DNA from: Mytilus californianus
Lineage: Eukaryota; Mollusca; Bivalvia; Mytilida; Mytilidae
NCBI RefSeq assembly: GCF_021869535.1
Contig: NW_026262690.1
Coordinates: 14,967,001 to 15,031,000, forward strand
Direction of reading: 5' to 3'
Length of the DNA stretch: 64,000 nucleotides
Shown here: piece by piece, positions 28,601-43,600 of the stretch
Layout: each line of letters opens with the position of its first letter
Position numbering within the stretch: position 1 is the first letter of the stretch
The notes under the pieces: model-generated
Database searches by the model: none
What the model saw: only the letters and a program-made list of their open reading frames with translations
Told to the model about the DNA's origin: nothing
Translations under genes and position numbers: made by a program

Positions 28601-31600
28601 ATGTTTTAGGTAATACAAAGAATGCTATGATCAGATTGTGGATACACGAATGTTTTAGGTAATACCAAGAATGCTATGATCAGATTGTGGATACATGAAT
28701 GTTTTAGGTAATACCAAGAATGAATGTTTTAAGTAATACAAAGAATGCTATAATCAGATTGTGGATACACGAATGTTTTAGGTAATACCAAGAATGCTAT
28801 GATCAGATTGTGGATACATGAATGTTTTAGGTACAAATGTAATACCAAGAATGCTATGATCAGATTGTGGATACACGAATGTTTTAAGTAATACAAAGAA
28901 TGCTATGATCAGATTGTGGATACACGAATGTTTTAAGTAATACCAAGAATGCTATGATCAGATTGTGGATACACGAATGTTTTAGGTAATACCAAGAATG
29001 CTATGATCAGATTGTGGATACACGAATGTTTTAGGTAATACCAAGAATGCTATGATCAGATTGTGGATACACGAATGTTTTAGGTAATACCAAGAATGCT
29101 ATGATCAGATTGTGGATACACGAATGTTTTAGGTAATACCAAGAATGCTATGATCAGATTGTGGATACACGAATGTTTTAGGTAATACCAAGAATGCTAT
29201 GATCAGATTGTGGATACATGAATGTTTTAGGTACAAATGTAATACCAAGAATGCTATGATCAGATTGTGGATACACGAATGTTTTAAGTAATACAAAGAA
29301 TGCTATGATCAGATTGTGGATACACGAATGTTTTAGGTAATACCAAGAATGCTATGATCAGATTGTGGATACACGAATGTTTTAGGTAATACCAAGAATG
29401 CTATGATCAGATTGTGGATACACGAATGTTTTAGGTAATCAAGTCATCTATAACAATGTAAATCTGCAACACAAATTCCTTTACAATATGTATTTATATA
29501 AAATAATTTTTTTTTAAATCAAAATTGAAATTCTGTTAAGCCATATTAAGAAATTCTGGGAATTTTTTCACAGTATTTGTTCTTGCATTATCTTGTAGAT
29601 ACAATGAAATACAATGTTTTGTATATTTGAAAGTTTGCAATTTCTTTTCAGGGTATTTTCAGACAGATTGGTTGATACCAATGACTATGAATGTTTTGTT
29701 GCCATATTAACAGAAAAGTTAGCATCTTTGTTTGATCAGACTTTCCACAACTTATGTCCAAATAAACAACCTCCTGTATTTGGTAAGTATTTTATGTAAA
29801 TGTATGGTGAAAACTTAGTGTAAACCAGGGTAGGCTAGCCTTATACTGTTTTAGGCCTCTATTTAGGGTTTTATTTTATAGTTTTCCATTTAATTTTCAA
29901 ATTCATTAGGTCAAATAAACCATTTGATACCTTATTCTTTTGTCTATTTGCAGTAATACTATTATATATTATATAAAGTTATCTCCCCTGGAAAAAAACA
30001 CATTCTTTGTTCATGTAAGGGGAGGTTAGTTGGAAAGGGTAGAGGGAATTGGGAGTAGGTGGGAGGGAAGTGGGAATCAGCTATCCCTGTCCAACCCTCA
30101 ATTTAACACTTTCTAATTTTTTATAAGTATATTAAGTTTATTAATACAAAAAGCATCCATGTTTCTTATAAATGGATAGTACTCTGAGTAATATCTTTAC
30201 TATATGCAATGAAAGAAAAACACCAAATAAAAATGAACAGGCAAGATGGTTATTATCCGTCATTGTTGATATATTTTTTAACATCTTTCAATGATGCCAG
30301 TTAAAGGTCTGTTCTCAAATGCGGTATTTATTCATACCCAGTATGAATCAGTTTTGAATACATATGTTTGAAGACACTATTTTAATACAGTAGTAATATT
30401 TATAGGTGATTTTCTGAATGAAGAAAGGAGATATGAAGACATAACAGATATTGGAAAAATTAGGGATCACCTAAATGGTGTTCTAAAGATGTATAACAAC
30501 ACACCAGGGGCCATCAATATGGACCTAGTTATGTTCAGGGATGCCATAGAACATGGTATGATATCTGTTTTATGTGAAGGGAGGGTGACAACACATTCAG
30601 CACTATCAGGTTTGACCTTGTTATGTTCAGGGATGCCATAGAACATGGTATGATATCTGTTTTATGTGAAGGGAGGGTGACAACACATTCAGCACTGTCA
30701 GGTTTGACCTTGTTATGTTCAGGGATTCTGTAGTACATGGTATGATATCTGTTTTATGTGAAGGGAGGGTGACAACACATTAGCACTGTCAGGTTTGACC
30801 TTGTTATGTTCAGGGATGCCATAGAACACAGTATGATATCTGTTTCATGTGAAGGAAGGGTGACAACACATTAGGCACTGTCAGGTTTGACCTTGTTATG
30901 TTCAGGGATGCCATAGAACATGATAAGATATCTATTTCATGGGAGGGAAGGGTGACATCACCAGGGACTTACAGTATGGACCTTGTTCAGGGATGCCATG
31001 CCATAGAACATGGTAAGATATCAGTTTTATGGAGTGGAATGCAACATCATTCTGGGAATTGTAAAAATGGAGCTGGTTATATTATTCTTGAGGCTATATA
31101 ACACAATAATATAGTTTCATGAGGAGGAGCAACACCCCTTGGACATGTAGAGATAATAGAATCACTGAAATATTGTTGATGTCAATAACTATTGATACAT
31201 GCTTGATTGACAACTAGACATCTTAAATGTAATCTTTCTTCAATAAAACAATTATCATATTTTCTAGTGGTAAAGATAGTTCGAGTGATACGTCAACCAT
31301 GTGGTAACATGCTACTTGTGGGGATTGGAGGAAGTGGACATAAAAGTTTGACTAGACTGGCTTCATTCATGTGTGGTATGTCAGCTTTTGAGATTGAGAT
31401 TAGTAAACTGTACAGGAGAAATGAATTCAAAGATGGTATGTTAATACATCATTAGATATTAGATACCAATTATTCTGTATACAACAGGTTTCTATTTTCA
31501 ATCCATGTGTGTTCTTCTTTTAAGAATCCTGGCTTGAATAAAAATCTGACAACCCTTCAGATACAGTATTTGAAAGATTCCATTGGACAAACCATTCGTT

Positions 31601-34600
31601 TTCATAAAAAAAAAGGAAACTGTTCCTCTTTCTTTCCATTATTCCACAAAAATATTTACAGACTACAAAATATTAATTTGCAAAACAAAGTTCTTATTCA
31701 ATAGCTGAAGTTTTAACATTTTAATGATGTTTATAGAAAAGACAATGTTTTACAAAAATTAGAGTGAACAACACAAAATCAGGCTAAAACCTGCAAGGAA
31801 CTAGGAAAAAAGTTTAGAATATCTATGAGTGGCATTAAACTTAATAAATGTTGGTGATTTTCTCTTTCATAGCTGTTTGACACCAATTGTGAAAAAAATC
31901 ACGAAAGTCATTTGGAGTGCCTATGTTTGTTAAACTTGAAACTATTTTACTAGTGTATTGAACAAGCATTTTTTCTTTCTTTCTTCAGATTTAAAGAGAC
32001 TGTACTGGCAAACTGGAGTTCTAAACAAACCCACAGTGTTTATTTTTAGCGACAGTCAAGTGGTAGAGGAGGAATTCTTAGAGGATGTTAATAACATCTT
32101 AAGTAGTGGAGAAATACCAAGTTTATATAATGAGGAGGAGTTTGAGGAGGTAGTGTATTGTCTTTTAGTACATAATGTCTGATATCTATTCTACAATTCT
32201 TGCCACATTTTTTATGAATTTTATATCAATTCAACAATGTTTTAAAGGAGTTATGTCTCCTTGAACTATATATTTTATGGAAAATTACATTGTAAAGGCT
32301 CTAGTGAAATTAATATCAAAAAGGTTTATAAATGCAATGTCTTTTGTGTCTTCTAGAATCAGTGTTGTTCATTTATTTGTACAGGAATTATGTCCCTTTG
32401 AAATGTAAATTATATGGAATGTTGCATTGTAAGCACTCTCACCCCCTACATTTCTTATCAGATTTTTTTGAAATTTATATTTGAGGTTTATATAATCAAG
32501 GTTTTGGACAAAATCATTAATTAGTGTAGATCAACTTTTTTTAAAAGGAACCATGCCCCTTGGAAATGGAAATTATACGGAAAATTGCAATGTTACCGAT
32601 CTCATGCCTACATTTCTTGAAGAATATTTATGAAAAAATTTAAGAGAACCAAAACAAAATATTCAAGTAATTGGACAGATAAATTATGTGCTGTTCTTTT
32701 ATTCCTCTAGTATTAAGACTTTAATAATAAAATAAATCAAAGTAAAAACAACCTTTTAGCCCTAAATTTGTAAATTGTCTTTCAGAAAATTTTATAAAAT
32801 TTATTGTTGATTGATTGTTAGGTCAGAAATGAATTGTTAGAAGTTGCACAAAATGAGGGAATTGAGGATACTCAACAAAGTGTGTTCTCATTCCTTATTG
32901 GACGTGTGCGATCTAATTTACACGTAGTTTTGTGTATGAGCCCAGTTGGAGAACCATTCAGGCAAGAACTGTGTGACTTGAAATGTATATGTTTATTATT
33001 GTATTGGGAAACACATCTACTATTTGTGGTACTAGTATGCGTACTGTGAATTGCAATATTTTGCAGTATGGTTTTTTGGTTACACTTGTGTTTGGCTTAA
33101 TGGACTGTGTTATCAGTTGGCACTATTGAGGGGATTTAATTTCATTTCACAGTTTTCATATGAATAATTTGAAATATTTAATTTAAATGGTTTATGAATG
33201 GTAAAAGAGGAATGTTTCTACTTTGAAATATTATTTATTTGTTTGAAGATTATATATATTTTGTGTTTTAGTACTCCTGCTGAAATCACAATAATATTTT
33301 TTTTCAGTTTTGTCCATTGTTCAATTATTACAATGATAAATGCATTTTAAAATTTCTGAATTTACAATATTATCTTCTCAGCAATATATAATCAGTGGTA
33401 CACATATAATCTACGAACTTTGTACGAGTTTGAAATGACTGTCTTGTGACTATCTAGTGAGCATCTGATATAACTGACCCTAGACTATTTAATTTAGGGA
33501 ATGATCTTTTCTAAAGTAGTGAATGACTGATCAGACTAACTATTGACATATTTTCTGAATAACTAATTAACTAATTAAGGAGTGACTGTTCCTTGGTTAA
33601 TTTAGTGAGAAAATTGTCCATGACTTATTATTTTTAATTTTCCTCTTTGGTATCTTCTCCCCCTCACATTTGACTCATTAATTGGATGACTGATACTTGA
33701 TTAGTTGAGTGCGTTATTGATCTAACTGATCTATGATTAATTTAGTAAGTGACTGATTTATGACTAACTAATTGAGTATCTGATTTATGACTAACTAATT
33801 GAGTATCTGAATTATGACGAACTAATTGAGTATCTGATGTATGACTAACTAATTGAGTGACTGATCCTTGACTAGTTAAGTGAATAATTGATCCAACTGA
33901 CCCATCATTGATTTAATCAGTGAATAATTTAGTTAGTGACTTATTTATGACTAACTATTTGAATGACTGATCCTTGACTTGTTAAGTGAATGATTTATAT
34001 GACTGATCCATGATTAATTTAGTTGTTGACTGATTTATGACTAACTAAATGAGTGACTGATCCTTGACTAATTAAGTTAATGATTGATCTGACTGATCCG
34101 TGATTACTTTAGTTAGTGAATTATTTATGACTAACTAATTGAGTGACTGATCCTTGACTAGTTAAGTGAATGATTGATCAGACTCATCCTTGAATAATTT
34201 AGTTAGTGACTAATTGAGTGACTGATCCTTGACTAGTTAAGTGAATGATTGATCAGATTCATCCTTGGATAATTTAGTTAGTGACTTATTTATGACTAAT
34301 TATTTGAATGACTGATCTTTGACTAGTTAAGTGAATGATTTATATGACTGATCCATGATTAATTTAGTTGTTGACTGATTTATGACTAACTAAATGAGTG
34401 ACTGATCCATGACTAGTTAACTTAATGATTGATCTGACTGTTCCTTGATTAATTTAGTTAGTGTCTTATTTATGACTAACTAATTGAGTGACTGATCCTT
34501 GACTAGTTAAGTGAATGATTTATATGACTGATTTGTGATTAATTTAGTTAGTGACTTATTTATGACTAACTATTTGAGTGACTGATTCTTGACTAGTTAA

Positions 34601-37600
34601 GTGAATGATTTATCTGACTGATCCATGATTTATTTAGCTGTTGACTGATTCATGACTGACTAATTGAGTGACTGATCCTTGACTAGTTGAGTGAATGATG
34701 GATCAGACTGATAATTTATTAATTTAGTTAGTGACTGAGTTATGACTCACTGATTGTGTGACTGATCCTTGACTAGTTAAGTGAATGAAAGATTCGACTG
34801 ATCTATGATGAATTTAGTTAGTGACTGATTTATGACTAACTAATTGTGTGACTGATCCTTGATTTGTTAAGTGATGATCTGACTGATCCATGATTAATTT
34901 AGTTAGTGACTGATTTATGACTAACTATATACACTCCTTGACTAATTTAGTGAACTACTGAGAAAAGGAGATTTTGAGACGGCCCTTTTGAGTAAATGCT
35001 CCCAAATATTTGGTATCATGCTTACCCAATGATGATTACTCTGGTAACATCTTATGTCGTATGCACCAAATCATCAAAGGTTAATATTATTGATTCTTGT
35101 AAGGAAACATATTCCAGTGAGTGACTGGTCTGACAGATAATGAACTTATTTATTGAATGGTTTAACTGACTGATCTTTACAGTAAGTTGATGGTTAATTT
35201 TGTCAGTGAATTATCCATTCTAATTTTTAAATTGATGAATGCTTATGATTTATTCTATTTTACAAAAATTGTGTCTGATTATTATCTAAGTTTATGAAGT
35301 ATGCCCAGTTGACTGGTTTATGAGTGATACTAAATTCATGGATGTTTATCATTTATTCTATTTCTACAGAAATCGTGTGAGAAAGTTCCCAGCTTTTGTG
35401 AACTGTACTACAATTGACTGGTTCAGTGAATGGCCAATAGATGCCCTAAATGAAGTAGCTGACAAGTACTTACAAGATGTTTCTCTTGACTCATCCTTGA
35501 ATAATTTAGTTAGTGACTAATTGAGTGACTGATCCTTGACTAGTTAAGTGAATGATTGATCAGATTCATCCTTGGATAATTTAGTTAGTGACTTATTTAT
35601 GACTATTTATTTGAATGACTGATCTTTGACTAGTTAAGTGAATGATTTATATGATTGATCCATGATTAATTTAGTTGTTGACTGATTTATGACTAACTAA
35701 TTGAGTGACTGATCCATGACTAGTTAACTTAATGATTGATCTGACTGTTCCTTGATTAATTTAGTTAGTGTCTTATTTATGACTAACTAATTGAGTGACT
35801 GATCCTTGACTAGTTAAGTGAATGATTTATATGACTGATTCGTGATTAATTTAGTTAGTGACTTATTTATGACTAACTATTTGAGTGACTGATTCTTGAC
35901 TAGTTAAGCAATGTTTGATCTGACTGATCCATGATTTATTTAGTTGGTGACTGATTTATGACTAACTAATTGAGTGACTAATCCTTGACTAGTTAAGTGA
36001 ATGATTTATCTGACTGATCCATGATTTATTTAGCTGTTGACTGATTCATGACTGACTAATTGAGTGACTGATCCTTGAATAGTTGAGTCAATGATGGATC
36101 AGACTGATAATTTATTAATTTAGTTAGTGACTGAGTTATGACTCACTGATTGTGTGACTGATCCTTGACTAGTTAAGTGAATGAAAGATTCGACTGATCT
36201 ATGATGAATTTAGTTAGTGACTGATTTATGACTCACTGATTGAGTGACTGATCCTTGATTTGTTAAGTGATGATCTGACTGATCCATGATTAATTTAGTT
36301 AGTGACTGATTTATGACTAACTGTATACACTCCTTGACTAATTTAGTGAACTACTGAGATAAGGAGATTTTGAGACGGCCCTTTTGAGTAAATGCTCCCA
36401 AATATTTGGTATCATGCTTACCCAATGATGATTACTCTGGTAACATCTTATGTCGTATGCACCAAATCATCAAAGGTTAATATTATTGATTCTTGTAAGG
36501 AAACATATTCCAGTGAGTGACTGGTCTGACAGATAATGAACTTATTTATTGAATGGTTTAACTGACTGATCTTTACAGTAAGTTGATGGTTAATTTTGTC
36601 AGTGACTTATCCATTCTAATTTTTAAATTGATGAATGCTTATGATTTATTCTATTTTACAAAAATTGTGTCTGATTATTATCTAAGTTTATGAAGTATGC
36701 CCAGTTGACTGGTTTATGAGTGATACTAAATTCATGGATGTTTATCATTTATTCTATTTCTACAGAAATCGTGTGAGAAAGTTCCCAGCTTTTGTGAACT
36801 GTACTACAATTGACTGGTTCAGTGAATGGCCAATAGATGCCCTAAATGAAGTAGCTGACAAGTACTTACAAGATGTTTCTCTTGACATGGACAAAGAGGT
36901 TAGAATACTTTTAAACATAAGTGACAGATTAACTTTCCTGTATCTTGACAGATGTCTTCCATTTTTTAGAAGTTCATAGAATCAGAGTGTTTGTAATATT
37001 GATGTCAGACGGCCACACTAAAGAATGAACAGGACATCCTCAACCAGTAAAATAGTTTTGTTAATAAATTTGTAGACTACCTTTTATTTATTATAATTTG
37101 GTCTAAAGTACACAAACTGTTTCTTCACTAATCAACTTATCAACAGCAGTGTTGTCTCATCCAATCATATGAGTTATGAAAACCAAAAAGGACAAATTTT
37201 AAAACTAATTCCAAACATAGACGAGGGATCAGAGCTATGCAAAAAGGTTTTTTGATATAACCTCTGTCAAATAGATATGATTAATTTGGACAAAATGTTC
37301 TGTCTAGACAGTGTTCAGCTTAGATAAGTATCACTATGCTTTAATGAGAATAGTTTTTGATGAATCGGTTGTTTTTATTTCAGGACAAGATTAAGCCATA
37401 CTTGGTGAAGATGTTCTCAGTGATGCATAAATCTGTCACTGACCTTTCACATAAAATGTTATTAGAGATGAAACGACATAACTATGTTACACCTACTAAC
37501 TATCTAGAATTTGTGACTGGATACAAGAAGTAAGTTTCAAAGTGATATACAATATTGAATCTTATATGAGCCTCTTTGTTAAGACCAACGATTAGGAAGG

Positions 37601-40600
37601 ATAAAATTCTTTATTTCAAAAATGTGTATGGAGAATCCTGTTTCCTGTTATATAATGTTATAAATTAGGAAGAATTGAAGAATTTGTTCTTATAACACGC
37701 ACAAGTATATTCAAAAGGACAGTATTATTACATAATTCTGAGTTCAAAAATTGAACAGGGAACTCATTTATTTTTATAAGAACCTGTTTTTATTTACTTA
37801 TGTAAAATTAATTGACATTGTGTTTTGTCACTTTTTTATGCCCCCGCCGCAGCAGAGGGAGCATTTAGTGTTACTCTAACCTTAGTTTGCCTCAACAAAA
37901 TTTAATGAAACTTATACACAATGCTTATTACCATAAAACACAGATCAAATTCGAATCTGGTTGGCGTCACTTTTACAGTTCTCTAGTAATGTCCCTTTAT
38001 AACGTTGTTTGCAAACAGTGCATCAACTGTGTCCCATAGACGCATTCTCCATTTATTTCTAAATAAATCAACCATACATTTGTCTTTCCTTACATACATT
38101 ATTTCGTGTTTGCTCCTAGTACAGGAAAACCGTAAAATTAAATATCTTTCCATTTTGATTGATTTGACAAGAGGTAAAATATCACATGACAGAAATAGTT
38201 ACTTCACATGGATTATATTAGCTCCAGTCAATTTTGGGATGCAGTGATGTATTCTGTATTATGTATTACCAGGTTGTTGTATTCCAAGAGAAAAGAATTA
38301 GGTGACCAGGCCAACAAACTAAAGAATGGTTTGAGTAAGATAGACGAGACACGAGCAAAGGTGAAAAATATGACTGAGGAGTTAGAAGATGCTAGAGTTA
38401 AAGTTATTCAGTATCAGAAAACTTGTGACGAGTACCTCATTAATATTGTACAACAGAAAAGGGACGCTGATGAACAACAGAAGGTATGATATATATACAT
38501 ACAGTTAAGGAAAAAATAGAATTATAGTAATAAAGTATCAGAAAACTTGTGTTGAGTACCTCATGAATTTATACAACAAAAAAAGGATTTTGATGATCAA
38601 CAGAAATATAAATACAATCAGGATAAAATTAGAGGCAGTAGACACACAGTAACAGTATCAGAGAACTTCCATTGAGTTCCTTGTTGGTATTTTACAATAT
38701 AAAAGAGATGATGATTAACAACAAAAGGTTATAGTTCATTTATCTGCTTGGATATCAGACAGCCTATGATTGTTTTGTTTCCAAAACCATGCAACAGGAA
38801 TCTTGGAGTATATTTTGTAACTTTATCATCACTTAAGGGGCAAGACTTCATGAATTAATTACCACATATAACTGAAAATGACTGAATATTGTTTTACTTG
38901 CTATCACCTATTATATGAGTTCATTGTTTGCCTTACTTCCCTATTACTTCCATTCATAATCTTTAATTGGATTTGTGAAGCCTGGTTCTTCTTGTAATGT
39001 CAGTATCTTTGATATTTCTATTTTAGACTGTAACTATTAAAAGTGAAAGAATAGGTGAAGAAGAGGCTAAATGTAAACATATGGCTGACATAGCTCAGCA
39101 TGATCTGGATGAAGCTATGCCTGCTCTAAAGGAAGCTATAGAGGTAAGAAGGAATAATGTTTTATATAAACATATGGCTGACATAGTTCAGTATGATCTG
39201 GATGAAGCTATGCCTGCTCTAAAGGAAGCTATAGAGGTAAGAAGGAATTATGTTTTATATAAACATATGGCTGACATAGTTCAGTATGACCTGGATGAAG
39301 CCATGCCTGCTCTGAAAAAAGTGTAAGCATTTGACCAAGTGTTTGACACAAAGGCTAGGGACCATATGATACATGTTAAATGTGATTTTGCTGATTTGAC
39401 ATTAACCTATGTATTTATTGGTTACAGGCACTTGATTCATTGAACAAGAATGATATAACTGAGATCAGGTCTTATGGTAGACCCCCAGCACAAGTGGAGA
39501 AGGTTATGGAAGCTGTCATGATCCTCAGAGGCAATGAGCCTACCTGGTCTGAAGCAAAGAAACAGCTTGGTATGTAGAGAATTTGTTAGATGTAACTTTC
39601 ACATTCATTGATAACTGATATCACATACACTGCAGATGAAGACATTTTTAGATTAAAGTTCAGGATAATAAATAGGCAGAGGTCATTGACATCTAAGAAT
39701 TGTTTGATTAGTAATTTAGCAGGCTGACACACTTAAGTTTGAAATGCTATTTCACAAGGTGACAGTCTGCATCCCCATGTTGCATATTTTGCAGAGAAGC
39801 AGCAAATGCTAATAAGTCTTGGTTTGTCCTAGCCAAAGGTTTGATCCCATGACTATTCCAGCTCCCATAAGAGCGCCAAGGTGGTCACACCTTTTGGATG
39901 GCAAGAAATCTCCATAAGAGTGCAAAAATTATAAAAAGCAAAATACTGATGTAGTAGCAATGAAGATACAAGACAACAGGGACATTCCGACAACCTATTA
40001 ATGCTTCACTCCTAGTTGTATTACCAGACATTAGTTAGTTCTGATTGGGTAAAGTCTGTATATGAGCTTTACCAATCGTCTTATTCGAAGGTCAGTGAAA
40101 AACATCAAATGAAAAAAATTGAACAGTGGAACACAATAATGAAAATAGTTTTCTTTCTATCATCTTTCTAAATGATGACTGTTATTATGGCCCTGTCACC
40201 AAGTGGTCGGGGCCATATAGTGTTACACCTTATCCGTCATTCCATCATTCCGCAAAGAACAGTTATACAGACTTTTTTAAATGCCTTCACAAGCTGATTT
40301 TTAGTATGTGAGTCTACTATGATGAGTTACAGGTCGAAATCACGGTTGGTTCCACTCCACTGATTTTTGCCGAAATTATGAGCTTTGGACTTTTTTTGCC
40401 AAAATTATGGGCTTTGGACTTTGTAAAAATAACAGTTATATGGACTTTATTCTCAAATTTCCACTCCTAAAAATTGCTTCAAGCTTTTTTTTGAGCTGGA
40501 CCATTTGTGTCGTTCCGACACATCTAGTTTTTGTCTGCATAGTTTCTCACTTCTTAGTATAAGACTTAAATGACACATCCATTATAAATGTATTCTGTGT

Positions 40601-43600
40601 ATATAAACCATAAGCATTACTGTAGGGGTGTGGCAATCAGCCTCTTATTCTGTAGTCTCTTGGAATTAATTTCCTGATTTATATTGGTTATACTGTATTC
40701 TTGAGGTAAACATGGATACAATGGAACTGCTTACTCTATGTTAGCACTCCGGTTTATGTCTCTTTTACTATTATTTCTGGTCCCATCCAACTTAATTAAA
40801 AGATCTTCATTACAGGTGATAACAATTTCATCAACAAATTAGTGGCCTATGACAAAGACAATATATCAGACAAAATGTTAAAGAAAATCAGCAGCAATTA
40901 TGTCAACCAGAGTGACTTTCGTCCAGAGATCGTAGGTCGGGTATCTTTGGCAGCCAAGTCCCTCTGTCTATGGGTCAGAGCCATGGAACTGTATGGTCGT
41001 GTTTACAGGGTAGTCCAACCTAAACAACAGAGGCTGAATGTGGCCATGAAACAGTTGCAAGAAAAACAAGATGCTCTTGCCGAGGCTCAACAGAAATTGG
41101 CAGAGGTTTGTTTTATATCTTTATCAGATTTTAATTCTAATTGAATAGGGTTGTTTTGAGTTCAGCAAGGAGAGAGTTAATTGTAAATTATTATGAATTA
41201 AAAAGTTAGATATGCAAACACTTCTTTATTTATAAAGTAATTACGACATTGTGTAATAAAGATTGTATTGCAGTATTTGTTTTGTTTTCTTGGCTGTGGA
41301 GGTAGGAGGAACTAATTACAGTGGGTTCTTGTTTTCATGGACTATTGGGAAACCAAATATTCAAGTGATTAACAAAATTCAAATAAAATTGCCAACAGGC
41401 TTTTTAAGAGAATTTGCCAAACGTATCAAATATTAACAAATGTCCTGTTTTTCCTCAATCTCCTGAATTTGGTTCGTTTGAAAGTAAATTAATAATACAA
41501 AGATTTGAAGCACTGTTCATTTCCAATCAGGTTAAGAAAAGTAAACTAAACAGCAGCTTCTTACACATGATTATCTTCTTGTGTTTAATCAGAAGATATT
41601 AAATTAAAATCTATAATAACCAATGCAGGTTAAAGCTAAAATGGAGGAATTGAAGAGAGTTTATGATGAGAAGTTGGAACAGAAAGAAGATCTAAAGAGA
41701 AAGGCAGATTATACAGAAATGATGTTAGAAAGAGCTGCTAAACTTGTAGAGGGACTGGCTGAAGAAAGAGTCAGATGGGAAGCAACTGTTCAGGTAAATT
41801 AAAATCCAGCAATTAAACTTACTGAATGACTGACTGAGGTAATGGGTACTGTAGATAGGGAGCTTGAATGACTGGGATAGATTGGAAAGTTGAAGGACTT
41901 ACTAAGATAAAAGTAAAAATGGAAATAACTTTGATTAAATATCCCACATTTTCCTATTTTTAGCTCACCTGACCCAAAGGGTCAAGTGAGCTTTTCTCAT
42001 CACTTGGCGTCCCTCGTCCGTCGTCGTTGTTCACTTTTAAAAAATTCTTCTCCTCTGAAACCACTGGGCCAAATTAAACCAAACTTGGCCTAAATCATCC
42101 TTAGGGTATCTTGTTTTAATAGTGTATCTGATGACCGTGCTCACCTACCAAGATGGCCGCCATGGCTAAAAATTGAACATAGAGGTTAAATGCAGTTTTT
42201 GGCTTATATCTCTGAAACTAAAGCATTTAGAGTAAAATCTAACAAGGTTAAAATGTGTCCATCAGGTCAACATGACTAAAATTGTCAAATTGATCCTTTA
42301 AGGAGTTATTGCCCTTTAAATCAATTTTTCACTATTTTTCGTAAATTATTAATCTTTTACAAAAATCTTCTCCTCTTAATCTACTTGACCAAATGGAATT
42401 AAACTTGGCCACAACCATTATTAGAGTATATATATATCTTGATTGCAAAATGTATTAAATGATCCTGCCCTACAACCAACATGGTCCCCATTGGTAAAAA
42501 TAGAACATAGGGGTTTACTATATAGAAGTCTATGGGAAAAATGTAAAAAAACAATTTCAAATGGTCACAACTTGAAAACTAATTTAAATAATGATAAGGG
42601 GTCTTCAGTAACTATTATAAGACTACAATGGGATGACTTGAATTTTTGTTCAAGAGGGGGGGGGGGGGGGGGGGTGCTAATAATTTCTCCTTGATATGTT
42701 CCATTTTCAGAATTTTTCAGTGTTACTTTTTCTATAAACCATTATTATATCTTTTCTTTCAGCATACTTATATTGGGTGAATGCTCCCCAAACCTGGCGG
42801 GTTAGTCGGGGTCAGGGGAACCCCTGCCCAAATTTTTTTTGAAAGGTGTTCCATAAAAAAATTTAAAGGCATTTTCAGCATTATACAGGCCCTGGTTGAA
42901 ATAAATTTTGGAGCAGAGGAAAGGAAATTTTTTATTTTTTGTTAATTATCTTGAATATCATTATAGATTGAGATATACTGTAAACAGCAAAAATATCAAG
43001 CAAAGAAAGATCTACAAATAAGTTACCATGACTAATTGGAAATTGACATCTTATTGGAGTTATTGTCCCTTAAAGTAATTTTTTGCAATTTATTGGTAAT
43101 GTTTATAAATCTTTTCAAAAATCTTCTGCTTTATATGATTTTAACCTTATCTTACATGATTTCCAAAGCCACAGTAGATTCAAGTGAGCGACACAGGCTC
43201 TTCAACACCTCTAGTTTTTTTTTTTCATTTTTGTATCAAAATTGCAATATCACAAAGACTCACAATATATTAATAAAAGATTATCAATAGAATGAAAATT
43301 GTTTTCTTCAGAATTTGAAAGAAAAGATAAGTACTCTACCAGGAGACTGCATGCTAGCTGCTGCCTTCCTGTCATACATGGGTCCATTCTTATCCAACTA
43401 CAGAGAGAAAGTTGTCAAAAAATTATGGATTCCTCAGGTTTGAACATATAGAATATATTTGAGCACAGATAATTAAATACAGATGCTTTCAAATTTTGAA
43501 TTTCATATATGTTTGTTTAAATGTTTCTTCATAATGAACCCTATATAACTACAGTAAAAAAGCAGCATTCAATTGTTAGAATTACATTTTAATGCTTTAA

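Noticed and set aside
28071..29439. Regular direct repeats resembling a CRISPR array
   Set aside because: Units are contiguous with no unique spacers, and they copy a neighbouring dynein exon edge in a eukaryotic gene.
35370..35520. First copy of exon 31 as the functional exon
   Set aside because: No donor at the right place and no fit to exon 32; kept as a duplicated fragment.
41414..41602. Extra exon between exons 36 and 37
   Set aside because: The stalk sequence is continuous from QQKLAE to VKAKMEELK without it.
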